Positions 24,306 through 33,600 of a stretch of DNA of 64,000 nucleotides are shown piece by piece (positions within the stretch are counted from its first letter, which is position 1; each line of letters begins with the position of its first letter). The DNA lies in the NCBI RefSeq assembly GCF_012720115.1, contig NZ_VNWN01000006.1:310001-374000 (forward strand), in the 5' to 3' direction. The stretch comes from Sneathiella chinensis. Its GTDB lineage: Bacteria > Pseudomonadota > Alphaproteobacteria > Sneathiellales > Sneathiellaceae. The notes under the pieces were generated by a model that was not told the origin of the DNA, did no database searches, and saw only the letters and a program-made list of their open reading frames with translations. The position numbers and the translations under genes were made by a program.

Positions 24306-25709
24306 TTAGAGGCTGAAATACATATCGAACTCGACCGGGTGCGGGGCGTGTTCGAAGCGGTAAACCTCTTCCCACTTCATTTCAATATAGGCGTCGATCA
24401 TGTCTTCGGTGAAGACGCCGCCCTTGGTCAGGAAGTCCCGATCTGCATTGAGGGATTCCAGAGCTTCGCGGAGAGAGCCGGCGACGGTCGGGATGTCGCG
24501 CAGTTCTTCTGCCGGCAGGTCGTACAGATCCTTGTCCATGGCATCGCCCGGATGGATCTTGTTCTGGATGCCGTCCAGACCGGCCATCATCATGGCCGCG
24601 AAGGCCAGATACGGGTTGGCGGTGCAATCCGGGAAGCGGATTTCAACGCGCTTGCCTTTCGGGCTCGGGGAGTACGGAATACGGCAGGACGCAGAGCGGT
24701 TGCGGGCGGAATAGGCCAGCAGAACCGGTGCCTCAAACCCCGGGATCAGACGCTTGTAGGAGTTGGTGGACGCGTTGGTAAAGGCGTTCAGGGCCTTTGC
24801 GTGCTTGATGATACCACCGATATAATACAAGGCTGTTTCTGACAGGGCCGCATAACCGGAACCGGCAAAGGTCGGGTTGCCTTCCTTCCAGATGGACTGG
24901 TGCACATGCATACCGGAGCCGTTGTCACCGGAAACCGGTTTCGGCATGAAGGTCGCGGTCTTGCCATAGGCGTGGGCCACGTTGTGGATGACATATTTCT
25001 GCCGCTGGATGTTGTCGGCCGCATCAAGAAGCGTGTTGAAGCGGAAGCCGAGCTCATGCTGGGACGGCGCCACTTCGTGGTGGTGCTTTTCGACGAGCAG
25101 ACCCATTTCGCGGGCAACATTCACCATTTCAGAGCGGATATCCGCACCCTGGTCAACCGGCTGAACCGGGAAGTAGCCGCCCTTGACACCCGGACGGTGG
25201 CCGGTGTTGCCGCCATCGATTTCCTTGGCGGACTGGTGCGGGGCTTCCACATCATCAAGCTGATAGAAGGAGTGGTGGCTGCCGGTCTGGAAGCGCACGT
25301 CATCGAACATGAAGAATTCTGTTTCCGGCCCGAAATAGGCCGTGTCGCCAATGCCGGTGCTGGCCAGATAGGCTTCGGCCTTCTTGGCGATGGAGCGCGG
25401 ATCGCGTTCGTAATTCTCGCCGCTGGTCGGGTCGAGAATGTCGCACATGACAATCAGGGTCGGGTGGGCCGCAAACGGATCGATGGTCACCGTGCTGGGG
25501 TCCGGCTTCAGGGTCATGTCTGATTCGTTGATGGCTTTCCACCCCTTGATGGAGGAGCCGTCAAACATGATGCCGTCCTCGAACATGTCGTCGTCAACGG
25601 CGTCCACATGCATGGCCAGATGCTGCCATTTGCCCTTCGGGTCCGTGAAGCGAAGGTCAACATACTGGATGTCTTTCTCTTTGATGAGATCCAAAATCTG
25701 CGAGCTCAT
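24306..25709 (-). CDS. glnA: Glutamine synthetase, type I
   Basis: A 467-aa dodecameric GS-I that joins ammonia and glutamate with ATP. The frame is open upstream to 25814, but the family start [30 protein letters not shown] is at 25709. Signatures are FDGSSIKGW near the N-terminus, [16 protein letters not shown] (the ATP-site stretch), NRSASCRIP, and the adenylylation region with Tyr in [11 protein letters not shown], so it should be controlled by GlnE. It follows glnB by 79 bases on the same strand. That order and the sigma-54 promoter ahead of glnB are known for alphaproteobacterial glnBA operons. Confidence 0.96.
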   Translation of the reverse strand: MSSQILDLIKEKDIQYVDLRFTDPKGKWQHLAMHVDAVDDDMFEDGIMFDGSSIKGWKAINESDMTLKPDPSTVTIDPFAAHPTLIVMCDILDPTSGENYERDPRSIAKKAEAYLASTGIGDTAYFGPETEFFMFDDVRFQTGSHHSFYQLDDVEAPHQSAKEIDGGNTGHRPGVKGGYFPVQPVDQGADIRSEMVNVAREMGLLVEKHHHEVAPSQHELGFRFNTLLDAADNIQRQKYVIHNVAHAYGKTATFMPKPVSGDNGSGMHVHQSIWKEGNPTFAGSGYAALSETALYYIGGIIKHAKALNAFTNASTNSYKRLIPGFEAPVLLAYSARNRSASCRIPYSPSPKGKRVEIRFPDCTANPYLAFAAMMMAGLDGIQNKIHPGDAMDKDLYDLPAEELRDIPTVAGSLREALESLNADRDFLTKGGVFTEDMIDAYIEMKWEEVYRFEHAPHPVEFDMYFSL

Positions 25710-25788
25710 GGTAATATCACTTTCTCTAGATGTTTGAGTATAGGGCACCCGTCCGCACGCGGAGGGGCATGTTTTTCGGAGCGCGGGC

Positions 25789-26130
<342 letters not shown>

Positions 26131-26194
26131 TCACTTCTTCATTAGACGTTACGGGGCCAGAGCGACTGTGCCTGACGTTCATGTCCAACAATAT

Positions 26195-26210
26195 TGCACA
26201 ACCCGTGCCA
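26195..26210 (-). promoter_or_regulatory. Sigma-54 promoter of glnB-glnA
   Basis: On the reverse strand, TGGCACGGGTTGTGCA matches the -24/-12 consensus (TGGCACG, four bases, TTGCA) with one difference. The GG and GC doublets have correct spacing. The start point would fall about 57 bases upstream of the glnB start codon. Confidence 0.75.
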
Positions 26211-26281
26211 GTTTTGTGAAGAAGGAGAAAAATGCAGGGGCGGCGGGAAACCGCCATTGGGGAAGGGGGCGTTTCACCGCC

Positions 26282-26298
26282 TGCACACTATTCGGTCA
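26282..26298. promoter_or_regulatory. Possible NtrC binding site
   Basis: TGCACACTATTCGGTCA resembles the NtrC dyad (TGCAC, seven bases, GGTGCA) with one base lost in the right half. It lies about 85 bases upstream of the sigma-54 element, the usual enhancer distance. Confidence 0.4.
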
Positions 26299-26400
26299 GA
26301 AATTTTGCCTAAATAATGGGCAGGTGGTGAAAAAATATTCAAAAGGCGCCGTTCAGGGGCCGGATACAGACCGGCTTCCGGTCTGCGGGGAGGGGGCTGG

Positions 26401-26715
26401 TTATTTTCTGGGCAAGCGCAGCTTGTACAGGCCCTTGAAGTCGTTGGGGTCGGCAACCTCGCCCTTGCGGACGATTTCCAACCGGCCTTTGCGGGCCAGA
26501 TGAATGGCTTGCTGACGAACGGCAGTCATATATTTGCGCCAGGCGTCTTTCGGGGTGTTTGCCTTGGCCCGGTCGGCGGCAATGGCCTGTGCCACGGCGT
26601 TGGGAGAAATTTCCCCGCCCTCGGCGACGGCGTTCAGGATATAGGTCACCACCGGATCATCGGGAAGTTCCTTTTCCTCGGCGGCGATGTCTGACGGAGT
26701 TTTGTCGGCGTCCAT
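26401..26715 (-). CDS. DUF3253 domain-containing protein
   Basis: A 104-aa protein. The region from about residue 23 (VVTYILNAVAEGGEISPNAVAQAIAAD) to the end matches DUF3253, a small winged-helix-like domain. The conserved second half is WRKYMTAVRQQAIHLARKGRLEIVRKGEVADPNDFKGLYKLRLP. The family is of unknown function. The first 22 residues are acidic and variable. No partner gene is obvious: it stands alone between glnB and slyX on the reverse strand. Confidence 0.75.
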   Translation of the reverse strand: MDADKTPSDIAAEEKELPDDPVVTYILNAVAEGGEISPNAVAQAIAADRAKANTPKDAWRKYMTAVRQQAIHLARKGRLEIVRKGEVADPNDFKGLYKLRLPRK

Positions 26716-26830
26716 AATGTTTCCTTAAATGCCCTGAACGGGCCTGTATAATCTGGAAGATGGGCTTTTAGAATTTCCCGTCAATAAAAGCAAGAAAAGC
26801 CGGTCTTTGAAAGCGGGAATTGATCAGCGA

Positions 26831-27043
26831 TCAGTAATGAGGCGGTTTCTGGTCCGCCGCCGGGACCGGAAGGTTCTCTTCAAGCGAGACAACCCGCTGT
26901 TGGGTGGTGGTCAGCTTGGCCTGCAGCCGTTCGATTTCCGACCACTGTCGGGTGACCATGTCACTGAGGTCCGTCAGGGCCTGTTCCTGATGCATGACCG
27001 TCAATTCCAGTGTGGTCAGTCGTTTTTCCAGATCGTCAGTCAT
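26831..27043 (-). CDS. slyX: SlyX family protein
   Basis: A 70-aa coiled-coil protein. It starts DDLEKRLTTLELTVMHQEQALTDLSDMVTRQWSEIERLQAKL and ends with the conserved PPHY tail of SlyX. The protein is nearly all heptad repeat. Its role is not known; in Escherichia coli it lies beside slyD, which is not the case here. It diverges from the aminotransferase gene, with 91 bases between. Confidence 0.85.
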   Translation of the reverse strand: MTDDLEKRLTTLELTVMHQEQALTDLSDMVTRQWSEIERLQAKLTTTQQRVVSLEENLPVPAADQKPPHY

Positions 27044-27134
27044 GCCGGGCCTTTCCCATAATCCGCTTGCGCGTCAGTTCATGTGAAGATATGCCTTTTG
27101 GGCGCATGAACTGCAAGGAAAGATTGGTTCGAGA

Positions 27135-28340
27135 ATGGTCAAGGAAGCAAACACGATATTGTCCGGCTTCGGCACAACAATTTTCACGGTGATGTCCGCG
27201 CTGGCAACCCGGCATGGGGCCATCAATCTGGGGCAGGGCTTCCCGGATCAGGACGGGCCAGAGGATATTCGCGATGTGGCGGCCCGCGTCCTGATGGACG
27301 GGCCGAACCAGTATCCGCCCATGATGGGGATGCTCGAGTTGCGGCAGGCTGTTGCCGATCATAATCACCGTTTCTATGGAATAGCGGTCAACCCGGAGAC
27401 GGATATCCTTGTGACATCCGGGGCGACCGAGGCTTTGGCGGACTGTCTGCTGGGCCTGATCAATCCGGGGGACGAGGTCGTCCTGTTCGAGCCGCTTTAT
27501 GATTGTTACCTGCCGCTGGTTCTGCGGGCCGGGGGCGTGCCGAAATTTGTCCGTCTGGACCCGCCCAACTGGGAAATCCGCGAAGATCGCCTGCGCGAAG
27601 CCTTTTCGGAGCGGACCAAGCTGGTGCTTCTGAACACGCCCATGAACCCGACCGGCAAGGTCTTCACCGTGGAAGAGTTGCAGCGCATTGCGCATTATGT
27701 GCAGGAAAGCAATGCCTATGCGGTTTGTGATGAGGTTTATGAACATCTGGTGTTCGGGGAGGCGCGGCATGTGCCGCTGGCGACCCTGCCCGGAATGGGG
27801 AACCGGACCGTGCGGATCGGGTCGGCAGGGAAAACCTTTTCCCTGACCGGCTGGAAGGTCGGCTATATCACCGGCTGTACGGATCTGATCGGGCAAATTG
27901 CCAAGGCGCACCAGTTCGTGACCTTCACGACCTCGCCAGCGTTGCAGCTTGGCGTGGCTTATGGCCTGAACAAGGGCGATGAGTTCTACACCGATTTGCG
28001 GCAGTCGTTGGAGGGCAAGCGGGATCGCTTGAAAACGGGGCTTGAGGCCATCGGCTTCAAGACAGCGGATTGTGACGGCACCTATTTTATCAATGCGGAT
28101 ATCCGTTCCATCGGTTTTGAGGGTACGGACGAGGAATTCTGTCGCTTGATCACGACCGAGGCCGGGGTTGCCGCCGTACCGGTCAGCGCCTTTTATGTGG
28201 GCGAGGGCGAGGAAAAACACTTTGTCCGCTTCTGTTTCTGCAAGCAGGATGCGGTTCTGGATCAGGCCGTTCAGCGCCTGTCAGAATTTTTTTCAAAAAA
28301 AGGGGAAACTCCCCTTGACCGTTCCGAAGATGGGGTCTAA
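27135..28340 (+). CDS. PLP-dependent aminotransferase, class I/II
   Basis: A 401-aa fold-type I aminotransferase. The N-terminus is INLGQGFPDQDGPEDI. The cofactor-binding parts are TSGATEALADCLLGL, NTPMNPTGKVFT with the conserved Asn, VCDEVYEHLVF with the Asp and Tyr, and IGSAGKTFSLTGWKVGY with the Schiff-base Lys. The best family match is the kynurenine/methionine aminotransferase group (YbdL/MalY-like subclass). The amino donor cannot be fixed from sequence. tRNA-His follows 18 bases after the stop. Confidence 0.87.
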   Translation: MVKEANTILSGFGTTIFTVMSALATRHGAINLGQGFPDQDGPEDIRDVAARVLMDGPNQYPPMMGMLELRQAVADHNHRFYGIAVNPETDILVTSGATEALADCLLGLINPGDEVVLFEPLYDCYLPLVLRAGGVPKFVRLDPPNWEIREDRLREAFSERTKLVLLNTPMNPTGKVFTVEELQRIAHYVQESNAYAVCDEVYEHLVFGEARHVPLATLPGMGNRTVRIGSAGKTFSLTGWKVGYITGCTDLIGQIAKAHQFVTFTTSPALQLGVAYGLNKGDEFYTDLRQSLEGKRDRLKTGLEAIGFKTADCDGTYFINADIRSIGFEGTDEEFCRLITTEAGVAAVPVSAFYVGEGEEKHFVRFCFCKQDAVLDQAVQRLSEFFSKKGETPLDRSEDGV

Positions 28341-28358
28341 ATAGAGCGCCTCATCTGT

Positions 28359-28436
28359 GGCGAGTGTAGCTCAGTTGGTTAGAGCGCCTGACTGTGACTC
28401 AGGAGGTCGCCGGTTCGATCCCGGTCACTCGCCCCA
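28359..28436 (+). tRNA. tRNA-His (GTG)
   Basis: A full cloverleaf. The acceptor GCGAGTG pairs with CACTCGC, the extra 5' G (-1) faces C73, the mark of tRNA-His, and CCA is encoded. The anticodon loop is ACTGTGACT within the CCTGA/TCAGG stem, giving anticodon GTG. The T loop is GGTTCGATCC. Confidence 0.97.
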
Positions 28437-28440
28437 AAAA

Positions 28441-28467
28441 GAAACCCCGCTTTTGCGGGGTTTTTTT
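28441..28467 (+). terminator. Terminator after tRNA-His
   Basis: Hairpin ACCCCGC-TTT-TGCGGGGT followed by seven T residues, directly downstream of the tRNA 3' end. Confidence 0.9.
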
Positions 28468-28495
28468 GTGCCTGAATTCAGCAAACTCTCATCCT

Positions 28496-29380
28496 TTATT
28501 CACGGCTCAGGGCTTCTTTGTGGAAGCCTCGCTGGGTGGAAACAAGGTCGGTGGGCACCCATCCCATATAGGAATTGACGAAATCCTCATCCTCGCGGAT
28601 TTCGGTGGCGGCTTTGGCAAGGTCTTTCATGAAGTCCTTGTTCCAGTCGCCCTTGGCGCATCCCACATGGATGGTGTCATAGGGGGTTTCCGCAGAGACA
28701 GGGATAAAGCTGATCAGGTCGCCTTTCCCCTGTTCGCGGGCAAAGGCAAGGGTTTCGATCAGGCGGCCCAGAACAGCGTCAACACGGCCGAATTCCAACT
28801 GTTTCAGGTCTTGCGCCCGGTCAATATTGCCCTGTTGTTGCAAAAGGGAGTCGCTTTTCTGGTCCTTGAAGCGTTTGAGGACACTGTCGATCTCGGCTGT
28901 ATAGCTTTTGCCATCGTGATACTTGAAGGTGAATTGGCCCGACGCGACCAGTTCCCCAAAATCTGCGGTGCCGTCCTCTTTCAGGTAGGGCGCATATTTG
29001 TCCCGGTTTGCGGCGTTGATGATCAACCCGTTGCTCAGGTTGACGAACAGAAACGGGGAGAAGTCGATAAAGGCTTCGCGTGCCGGGTTCTTCTGCAGGG
29101 ACGGAAAGCAAATCTGTTCTCCCTTCTGCATCATTTCCAGAAGCCGCATCACCGACATGGGGACTTTCTTGTGTTCGTATTGCGGCAGCTTTTCAATGAT
29201 CAGGTCCAACTGACGGTCCATGAAACCGGTCCCGGCGTCCTTGCCTGTGACGATGGAGGAGGGCGGGAAATGGACCTGCCCCCACATGACGGAAAGTTTT
29301 TCTGCGTGAACGGTTTTGAGGGGGAGAAACGCAGTCGTGGCCATGAGCGCAGCGGCGGCGGTTGCAAGGAAACGCGGCAT
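28496..29380 (-). CDS. Periplasmic substrate-binding protein, TIGR02285-like
   Basis: A 294-aa exported protein from the start at 29380. The signal peptide is MPRFLATAAAALMATTAFLP with cleavage after VHA. Upstream residues of the open frame, starting MTFFILYIK, are not part of it. The mature part begins EKLSVMWGQVHFPPSSIVTGKDAGTGFMDRQLDLIIEKLP and resembles the bacterial extracellular solute-binding family 3 fold (TIGR02285 type). No ABC permease or ATPase gene lies nearby. The ligand is unknown and a signalling role is as likely as transport. Confidence 0.72.
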   Translation of the reverse strand: MPRFLATAAAALMATTAFLPLKTVHAEKLSVMWGQVHFPPSSIVTGKDAGTGFMDRQLDLIIEKLPQYEHKKVPMSVMRLLEMMQKGEQICFPSLQKNPAREAFIDFSPFLFVNLSNGLIINAANRDKYAPYLKEDGTADFGELVASGQFTFKYHDGKSYTAEIDSVLKRFKDQKSDSLLQQQGNIDRAQDLKQLEFGRVDAVLGRLIETLAFAREQGKGDLISFIPVSAETPYDTIHVGCAKGDWNKDFMKDLAKAATEIREDEDFVNSYMGWVPTDLVSTQRGFHKEALSRE

Positions 29381-29470
29381 TGTACAGGATACTCCATATG
29401 AACTAATCTTGATGTAAAGTATAAAGAACGTCATTCATCAAGCAATAGAAAGTTGAACGGTCTTATTCGA

Positions 29471-29713
29471 TCAGTCGTCCTGTTTGCCGTTTTTCTGTTT
29501 TTTCCGTCCCCACCAGACTTCTGCCCGGCGGCGCAGGCGGCGGGCAAAGGGCAGGTCGATGGACAGGACCACAATCCCAAGCGGCAGCATCCAGAACCCG
29601 ACCACGGGAAGAAAACCGACAAGGCCCCCCACAATAAGCGCCCATCCCAGCAGCAACCGGTTTCGGCGATTATCCGGAATTTTTATTTTTTTGTTGAGGG
29701 TCTTTTTGTTCAT
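29471..29713 (-). CDS. Small inner-membrane protein (PGPGW-like)
   Basis: An 80-aa protein from the probable start MNKKTLNKKIKIPDNRR; a longer frame to 29800 is possible. Two hydrophobic stretches, LLLGWALIVGGLVGFLPVV and GFWMLPLGIVVLSID, form a helical hairpin. A basic C-terminus, FARRLRRRAEVWWGRKKQ, would face the cytoplasm. This layout resembles the putative transmembrane PGPGW family. Function unknown. It faces away from the amidase gene. Confidence 0.55.
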   Translation of the reverse strand: MNKKTLNKKIKIPDNRRNRLLLGWALIVGGLVGFLPVVGFWMLPLGIVVLSIDLPFARRLRRRAEVWWGRKKQKNGKQDD

Positions 29714-29900
29714 GATCCCATCGTTGAAAAAGGCGCCCGGAAGGGACCGGGCCAAGGCTGGTTCTTCTATCACATAGGGGGGGATGTGGGGCGGTCTCAA
29801 GGAAAAATTGCGAAAATAGGGGGGCAGGGGATTGTTGCGTGATCCTCTGTTCCCTTTTACCCTGTTTGGAAATGTGAACAGGATGCAGGGAGGGCGTCGA

Positions 29901-31319
29901 ATGTCGAAAGAATTGGTTTACTGGTCGGCCACGGAACTGGTGGCGGGGTATCGGACAGGGGCGGTTTCGCCGGTGGAGGCGACCAGAGCCGTGTTGGACC
30001 AGATCAGGACCTATGACAGTGCGCTCAACGCCTTTGTTCTTGTCCGCGAAGAGGAAGCGCTGGCCGAGGCCGCCCGGTCTGAGGTCCGCTGGCGGGAAGG
30101 AAAACCGGAAGGGCTGGTGGATGGGGTGCCGACCACGATCAAGGACATCATGCTGACAGAGGGAATGCCCACCCTGAAAGGATCGCGGCTGATTGATCCG
30201 GCCGGGCCTTGGCTGGACGATAGCCCGGCGGTTGCCCGCCTGAAAGAGCAGGGCGCGGTGATCGTTGGCAAGACAACAACCCCTGAATTTGGCTGGAAGG
30301 GGGTAACCGATAGCCCGTTAAGCGGGATTACCCGAAACCCGTGGAACCCGTCCCAAACACCGGGCGGGTCCAGCGGCGGGGCCGCCGCGGCCTGTGCGGC
30401 GGGGATGGGGGCCTTGCATACGGGCACGGACGGGGGCGGGTCGGTCCGCATTCCGGCGGCCTTTTCCGGTATTTTTGGCCTGAAACCCAGTTTTGGCCGT
30501 GTGCCTGCGTGGCCCGCGTCTGTATACGGTACGGTATCCCATATCGGGCCGATGACCCGAACTGTGGCGGATGCGGCCCTGATGCTTCAGGTCATGGCCG
30601 GGTATGATGCCCGTGACTGGTATGCCCTGCCGCCTTCGGAGGTGGATTTCAGTGTGATTCCCGAAAACGGCTTCAAGGAGCGGAAGGTGGCCTATAGCCG
30701 GACCCTTGGATATGCCACGGTGGACCCGGAAGTTCTGCGTCATGTGGATCATGCGGTGGAACTGGTAAAATCCCTTGGCGCCGAGGTCGAGGAAGTCGAT
30801 CCCGGGTTTGGGCCGCCGGACGAGATTTTCAAGGTGCTTTGGTATTCCGGGGCCAGCTACGCGGCGAAAGACTTTTCCCAATCCGATCTGGACAAAATGG
30901 ACCCGGGCCTTCGGCAGGTGGTCGAGATGGGCCGCGAATACACCCTTACTGATTTTTATGATGCCACGGCGGCCCGCGCCGAACTGGGAGCCCGGATGCG
31001 GGCCTTTCATGAAACATATGACCTGTTGCTGACACCTTCCCTGAGTGTGACCGCTTTTGAGGCCGGATTGCTGGGACCGCAGCAGGAAGATGGGGTCTGG
31101 ATGAACTGGACCCCGTTCAGTTTCCCGTTCAACCTGACCCAGCAGCCGGCCTGTTCCGTTCCTTGCGGCCTGTCGGCGGATGGCTTGCCGATCGGGATGC
31201 AGATCGTTGGCCCCATGCATGCGGACGGGACGGTTCTGGCCGCAGCGGCGGCATTTGAAAAAATATCCCCTGTGGCTGGTGCGCGGCCGGACCTTGCAAA
31301 ATTGGAGACAGGAAAATGA
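29901..31319 (+). CDS. Amidase (amidase signature family)
   Basis: A 472-aa hydrolase. The start at 29901 follows AGGGAGGG and gives the usual N-terminus (ELVYWSATELVAGYRTGAVSPVEATRAVLD). The Ser-cisSer-Lys triad is present: Lys81 in TTIKDIML, Ser157 in SQTPGGSSGG, and the nucleophile Ser181 in TDGGGSVRIPA. Amide substrate unknown. GatA is excluded because no gatB or gatC lies beside it. The stop overlaps the start of nnr by four bases (ATGA), so the two are co-transcribed. Confidence 0.9.
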   Translation: MSKELVYWSATELVAGYRTGAVSPVEATRAVLDQIRTYDSALNAFVLVREEEALAEAARSEVRWREGKPEGLVDGVPTTIKDIMLTEGMPTLKGSRLIDPAGPWLDDSPAVARLKEQGAVIVGKTTTPEFGWKGVTDSPLSGITRNPWNPSQTPGGSSGGAAAACAAGMGALHTGTDGGGSVRIPAAFSGIFGLKPSFGRVPAWPASVYGTVSHIGPMTRTVADAALMLQVMAGYDARDWYALPPSEVDFSVIPENGFKERKVAYSRTLGYATVDPEVLRHVDHAVELVKSLGAEVEEVDPGFGPPDEIFKVLWYSGASYAAKDFSQSDLDKMDPGLRQVVEMGREYTLTDFYDATAARAELGARMRAFHETYDLLLTPSLSVTAFEAGLLGPQQEDGVWMNWTPFSFPFNLTQQPACSVPCGLSADGLPIGMQIVGPMHADGTVLAAAAAFEKISPVAGARPDLAKLETGK

Positions 31320-32785
31320 CCCTGACGCGTGAAATGCTGACGGTTCCCGAAATGTATGAGGCGGACCGGCTCGCGATAGAGGGGGGCGTGCCGGGCCTAG
31401 AGTTGATGGAGGCTGCGGGGCAGGGTATCACCGCCCATATGGAGCAGGCATGGGACCCGTGTCCGGTTCTGGTGCTGTGTGGTCCCGGCAATAATGGCGG
31501 GGACGGGTATGTGGTGGCGCGTATCTTGAAACAGGAAGGCTGGCCGGTTACCGTGGCCGCCTGGGGCGATCCATCCGAGTTGACGGGTGATGCTGCGGAT
31601 ATGTTTGGCCAGTGGGACGGCGATACAAAAGCGTTTGACGCGGTATCACTGGACGGTATTTCGCTGGTGGTGGATGCGCTATTCGGAGCCGGGTTCCGCG
31701 GCGATCTGCCGGAGGATGTAAAGGGTCTGTTCCATGAAATTGCGGCCCGGGGACTGTCCGTTGTGGCGGTGGATGTCCCAAGCGGGATGAACGGCACCAC
31801 CGGCTGGGTGGCAGAGGGAACCCAGCGGGCGGAGATGACGGTCAGCTTCTTTCGCCCCAAGGTCGGGCATATGCTGCTTCCCGGTCGGGAATATCTTGGC
31901 AAGCTGGAGATCGTGGATATCGGCATACCGCCATCGGTTCTGGATCAGATTAAGCCGCAAACCTGGATGAACGGCCGCGAATTATGGACTGATGCCCTGC
32001 CATTCCCGGAAATGTCCGGGCATAAATACAGCCGGGGCCATGCGGCGGTTGTCGGCGGCGGGGTGACCGCAACGGGCGCGGCACGGATTGCGGCGCGGGC
32101 CTGTCTGAGATCGGGTGCAGGCGCGGTCACGGTGGCGGCGCCGCCTGCGGCCGTCATGACCTATAGTATAACCCTTGAGGCGGTTATGCTGGCCTCATTG
32201 GCGGGGGCAGAGGATTTCGCTAATTGGCTGGACGTAAAAAGGATCAATGCGGTGCTGATCGGCCCCGGCAATGGGGTCACGGACCGGACGCGGGATTTCG
32301 TGGTGGCGGCCCTTGCCAGCGATGCGGCGGTCACGCTGGATGCGGATGCCCTGACCGTGTTTCGGGATACGCCGGATCATTTGTTCAGCCTGATCAAGAA
32401 CCGGCAGGCGCCGGTGATCCTGACGCCCCATGGGTCCGAGTTTGAGCGCCTGTTCGATGTGGCGGGATCAGCGGTTGAGCGGGCCCGCGCTGCTGCCCTG
32501 CAATCGGGGGCGGTTGTGTTACTGAAGGGGGCGTCAACGGTTGTTGCTGCGCCGGATGGCAGGGCGCGGGTCAATGTGAATGCGCCGCCATGGCTGGCAA
32601 CGGCCGGGTCGGGGGATACGCTGGCCGGGATTATTACGGGGCTTGTGGCTGGCGGGATGCCGGCATTTGATGCGGCCTCTGCCGGTGCGTGGATTCACGG
32701 AGAGGCCGGGGCGCTGTTGGGGCCGGGCATGATCGCGGAGGATCTTGAAGCGCAGATTCCAGCCGTTCTGGCAGAGTTGCAATAA
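31316..32785 (+). CDS. nnr: Bifunctional NAD(P)H-hydrate epimerase/ADP-dependent dehydratase
   Basis: A 489-aa fusion of the two NAD(P)HX repair enzymes. The N-terminal YjeF_N epimerase (about 1-215) has CGPGNNGGDGYVVAR and VDALFGAG, then AVDVPSGMNGTTG. The C-terminal ribokinase-like dehydratase has KYSRGHAAVVGGG, ILTPHGSEFERL and ATAGSGDTLAGIITGLVAGG with the catalytic Asp. It restores hydrated NADH and NADPH. It is the second gene of an operon with the amidase. Confidence 0.94.
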   Translation: MTLTREMLTVPEMYEADRLAIEGGVPGLELMEAAGQGITAHMEQAWDPCPVLVLCGPGNNGGDGYVVARILKQEGWPVTVAAWGDPSELTGDAADMFGQWDGDTKAFDAVSLDGISLVVDALFGAGFRGDLPEDVKGLFHEIAARGLSVVAVDVPSGMNGTTGWVAEGTQRAEMTVSFFRPKVGHMLLPGREYLGKLEIVDIGIPPSVLDQIKPQTWMNGRELWTDALPFPEMSGHKYSRGHAAVVGGGVTATGAARIAARACLRSGAGAVTVAAPPAAVMTYSITLEAVMLASLAGAEDFANWLDVKRINAVLIGPGNGVTDRTRDFVVAALASDAAVTLDADALTVFRDTPDHLFSLIKNRQAPVILTPHGSEFERLFDVAGSAVERARAAALQSGAVVLLKGASTVVAAPDGRARVNVNAPPWLATAGSGDTLAGIITGLVAGGMPAFDAASAGAWIHGEAGALLGPGMIAEDLEAQIPAVLAELQ

Positions 32786-32868
32786 TTCTTGCCTTGATAA
32801 GACTTTATTTAGAATTTTCCTTTAGATTGGAACAGGATAGTCGGAATATCTAAGGTGTTGGGTGCGAC

Positions 32869-33105
32869 ATGTTGTTTAAAAGGAAACAAGTCATCAGCAA
32901 TGTGGATTGCGGCGATGTGTTCTATCGGCGGATGCAGCTTTCTGGTCGGGAAGAGGCGCGGGTCCTGTATGTCAGTGACGATGGTCAGGGCATTCCCCAT
33001 GTCCATTATGAAGGAACCCTGCTGAGCTGCGGCAAGAAAGACCCGCAAGGACACCGCGTTTTGGCACTGGATGTGTTCCGGCGCAATTTTCAGGTGGCGC
33101 ACTAA
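32869..33105 (+). CDS. Small hypothetical protein, 78 aa
   Basis: I do not recognise it. It starts MLFKRKQVISNVDCGDVFYRR and continues through REEARVLYVSDDGQGIPHVHYEGTLLSCGKKDPQGHRVLALDVFRRNFQ. The pattern of alternating hydrophobic residues suggests a small beta-barrel-like domain with two cysteines. No signal peptide or membrane segment. It is a single gene between nnr and a non-coding stretch. Its start is preceded by a weak ribosome site and codon usage is normal, so I think it is expressed. Confidence 0.55.
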   Translation: MLFKRKQVISNVDCGDVFYRRMQLSGREEARVLYVSDDGQGIPHVHYEGTLLSCGKKDPQGHRVLALDVFRRNFQVAH

Positions 33106-33438
33106 AGCCTACCTTTTCAAATCAGGCTGGTTTCCCCGTTTTGCCCCCTGCAGCAGCAGGGGAGTATCCCCCTTTCATGAGGGGCGGGCGCAAGGGGCAA
33201 CGCCGATCCTCGATACAGGGCCCCCAAGGCGGGGCCTTTTTGCCGCAAGGTCGGTTCACCGTTCTTTTTCCGGGCTTTTTCACAAAACCGCTTCCATTCA
33301 GGGTTTTCGGGCACTTTCTTTGAGCCAAGGGCATAATTCCCCTAGGCATACCGAGAATTCATGTGCTATAGACCACCGCTGCATGTGGATTTGACGATAA
33401 ATCTTTTCGATTTTCGGCATCGGCATGTGGAAGAAGAT
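33106..33438. other. Non-coding interval before tRNA-Leu
   Basis: This stretch holds a CCCCTGC/GCAGGGG hairpin (about 33144-33162), a rho-independent terminator (33219-33241) and the promoter region of tRNA-Leu. Short open frames in both directions cross it, but none resembles a protein. Confidence 0.6.
33219..33241 (+). terminator. Terminator downstream of the 78-aa gene
   Basis: Hairpin GGCCCC-CAAGGC-GGGGCC followed by five T residues, about 115 bases after the stop codon at 33105. Confidence 0.7.
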
Positions 33439-33523
33439 GCGGGTATGGCGGAACTGGTAGACGCGCCAGATTTAGGTTCTGGTGCCGAGAGGCGTGGGGG
33501 TTCGACTCCCTCTACCCGCACCA
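33439..33523 (+). tRNA. tRNA-Leu (TAG)
   Basis: A class II tRNA with a long variable arm (TGCCGAGAGGCG). The acceptor GCGGGTA pairs with TACCCGC, the discriminator is A and CCA is encoded. The anticodon loop TTTAGGT in the CCAGA/TCTGG stem gives anticodon TAG. Confidence 0.96.
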
Positions 33524-33600
33524 TATTTTCACGGTCGACCTCCGGGACGGTCGCCTGAAATGAAGACTAATCTTTTAACGGAAATGACGGGCATTCGTTC

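Noticed and set aside
28394-29401. 335-aa forward open frame starting inside tRNA-His
   Set aside because: It begins within the tRNA and runs antisense to the exported binding-protein gene, which has a clear signal peptide.
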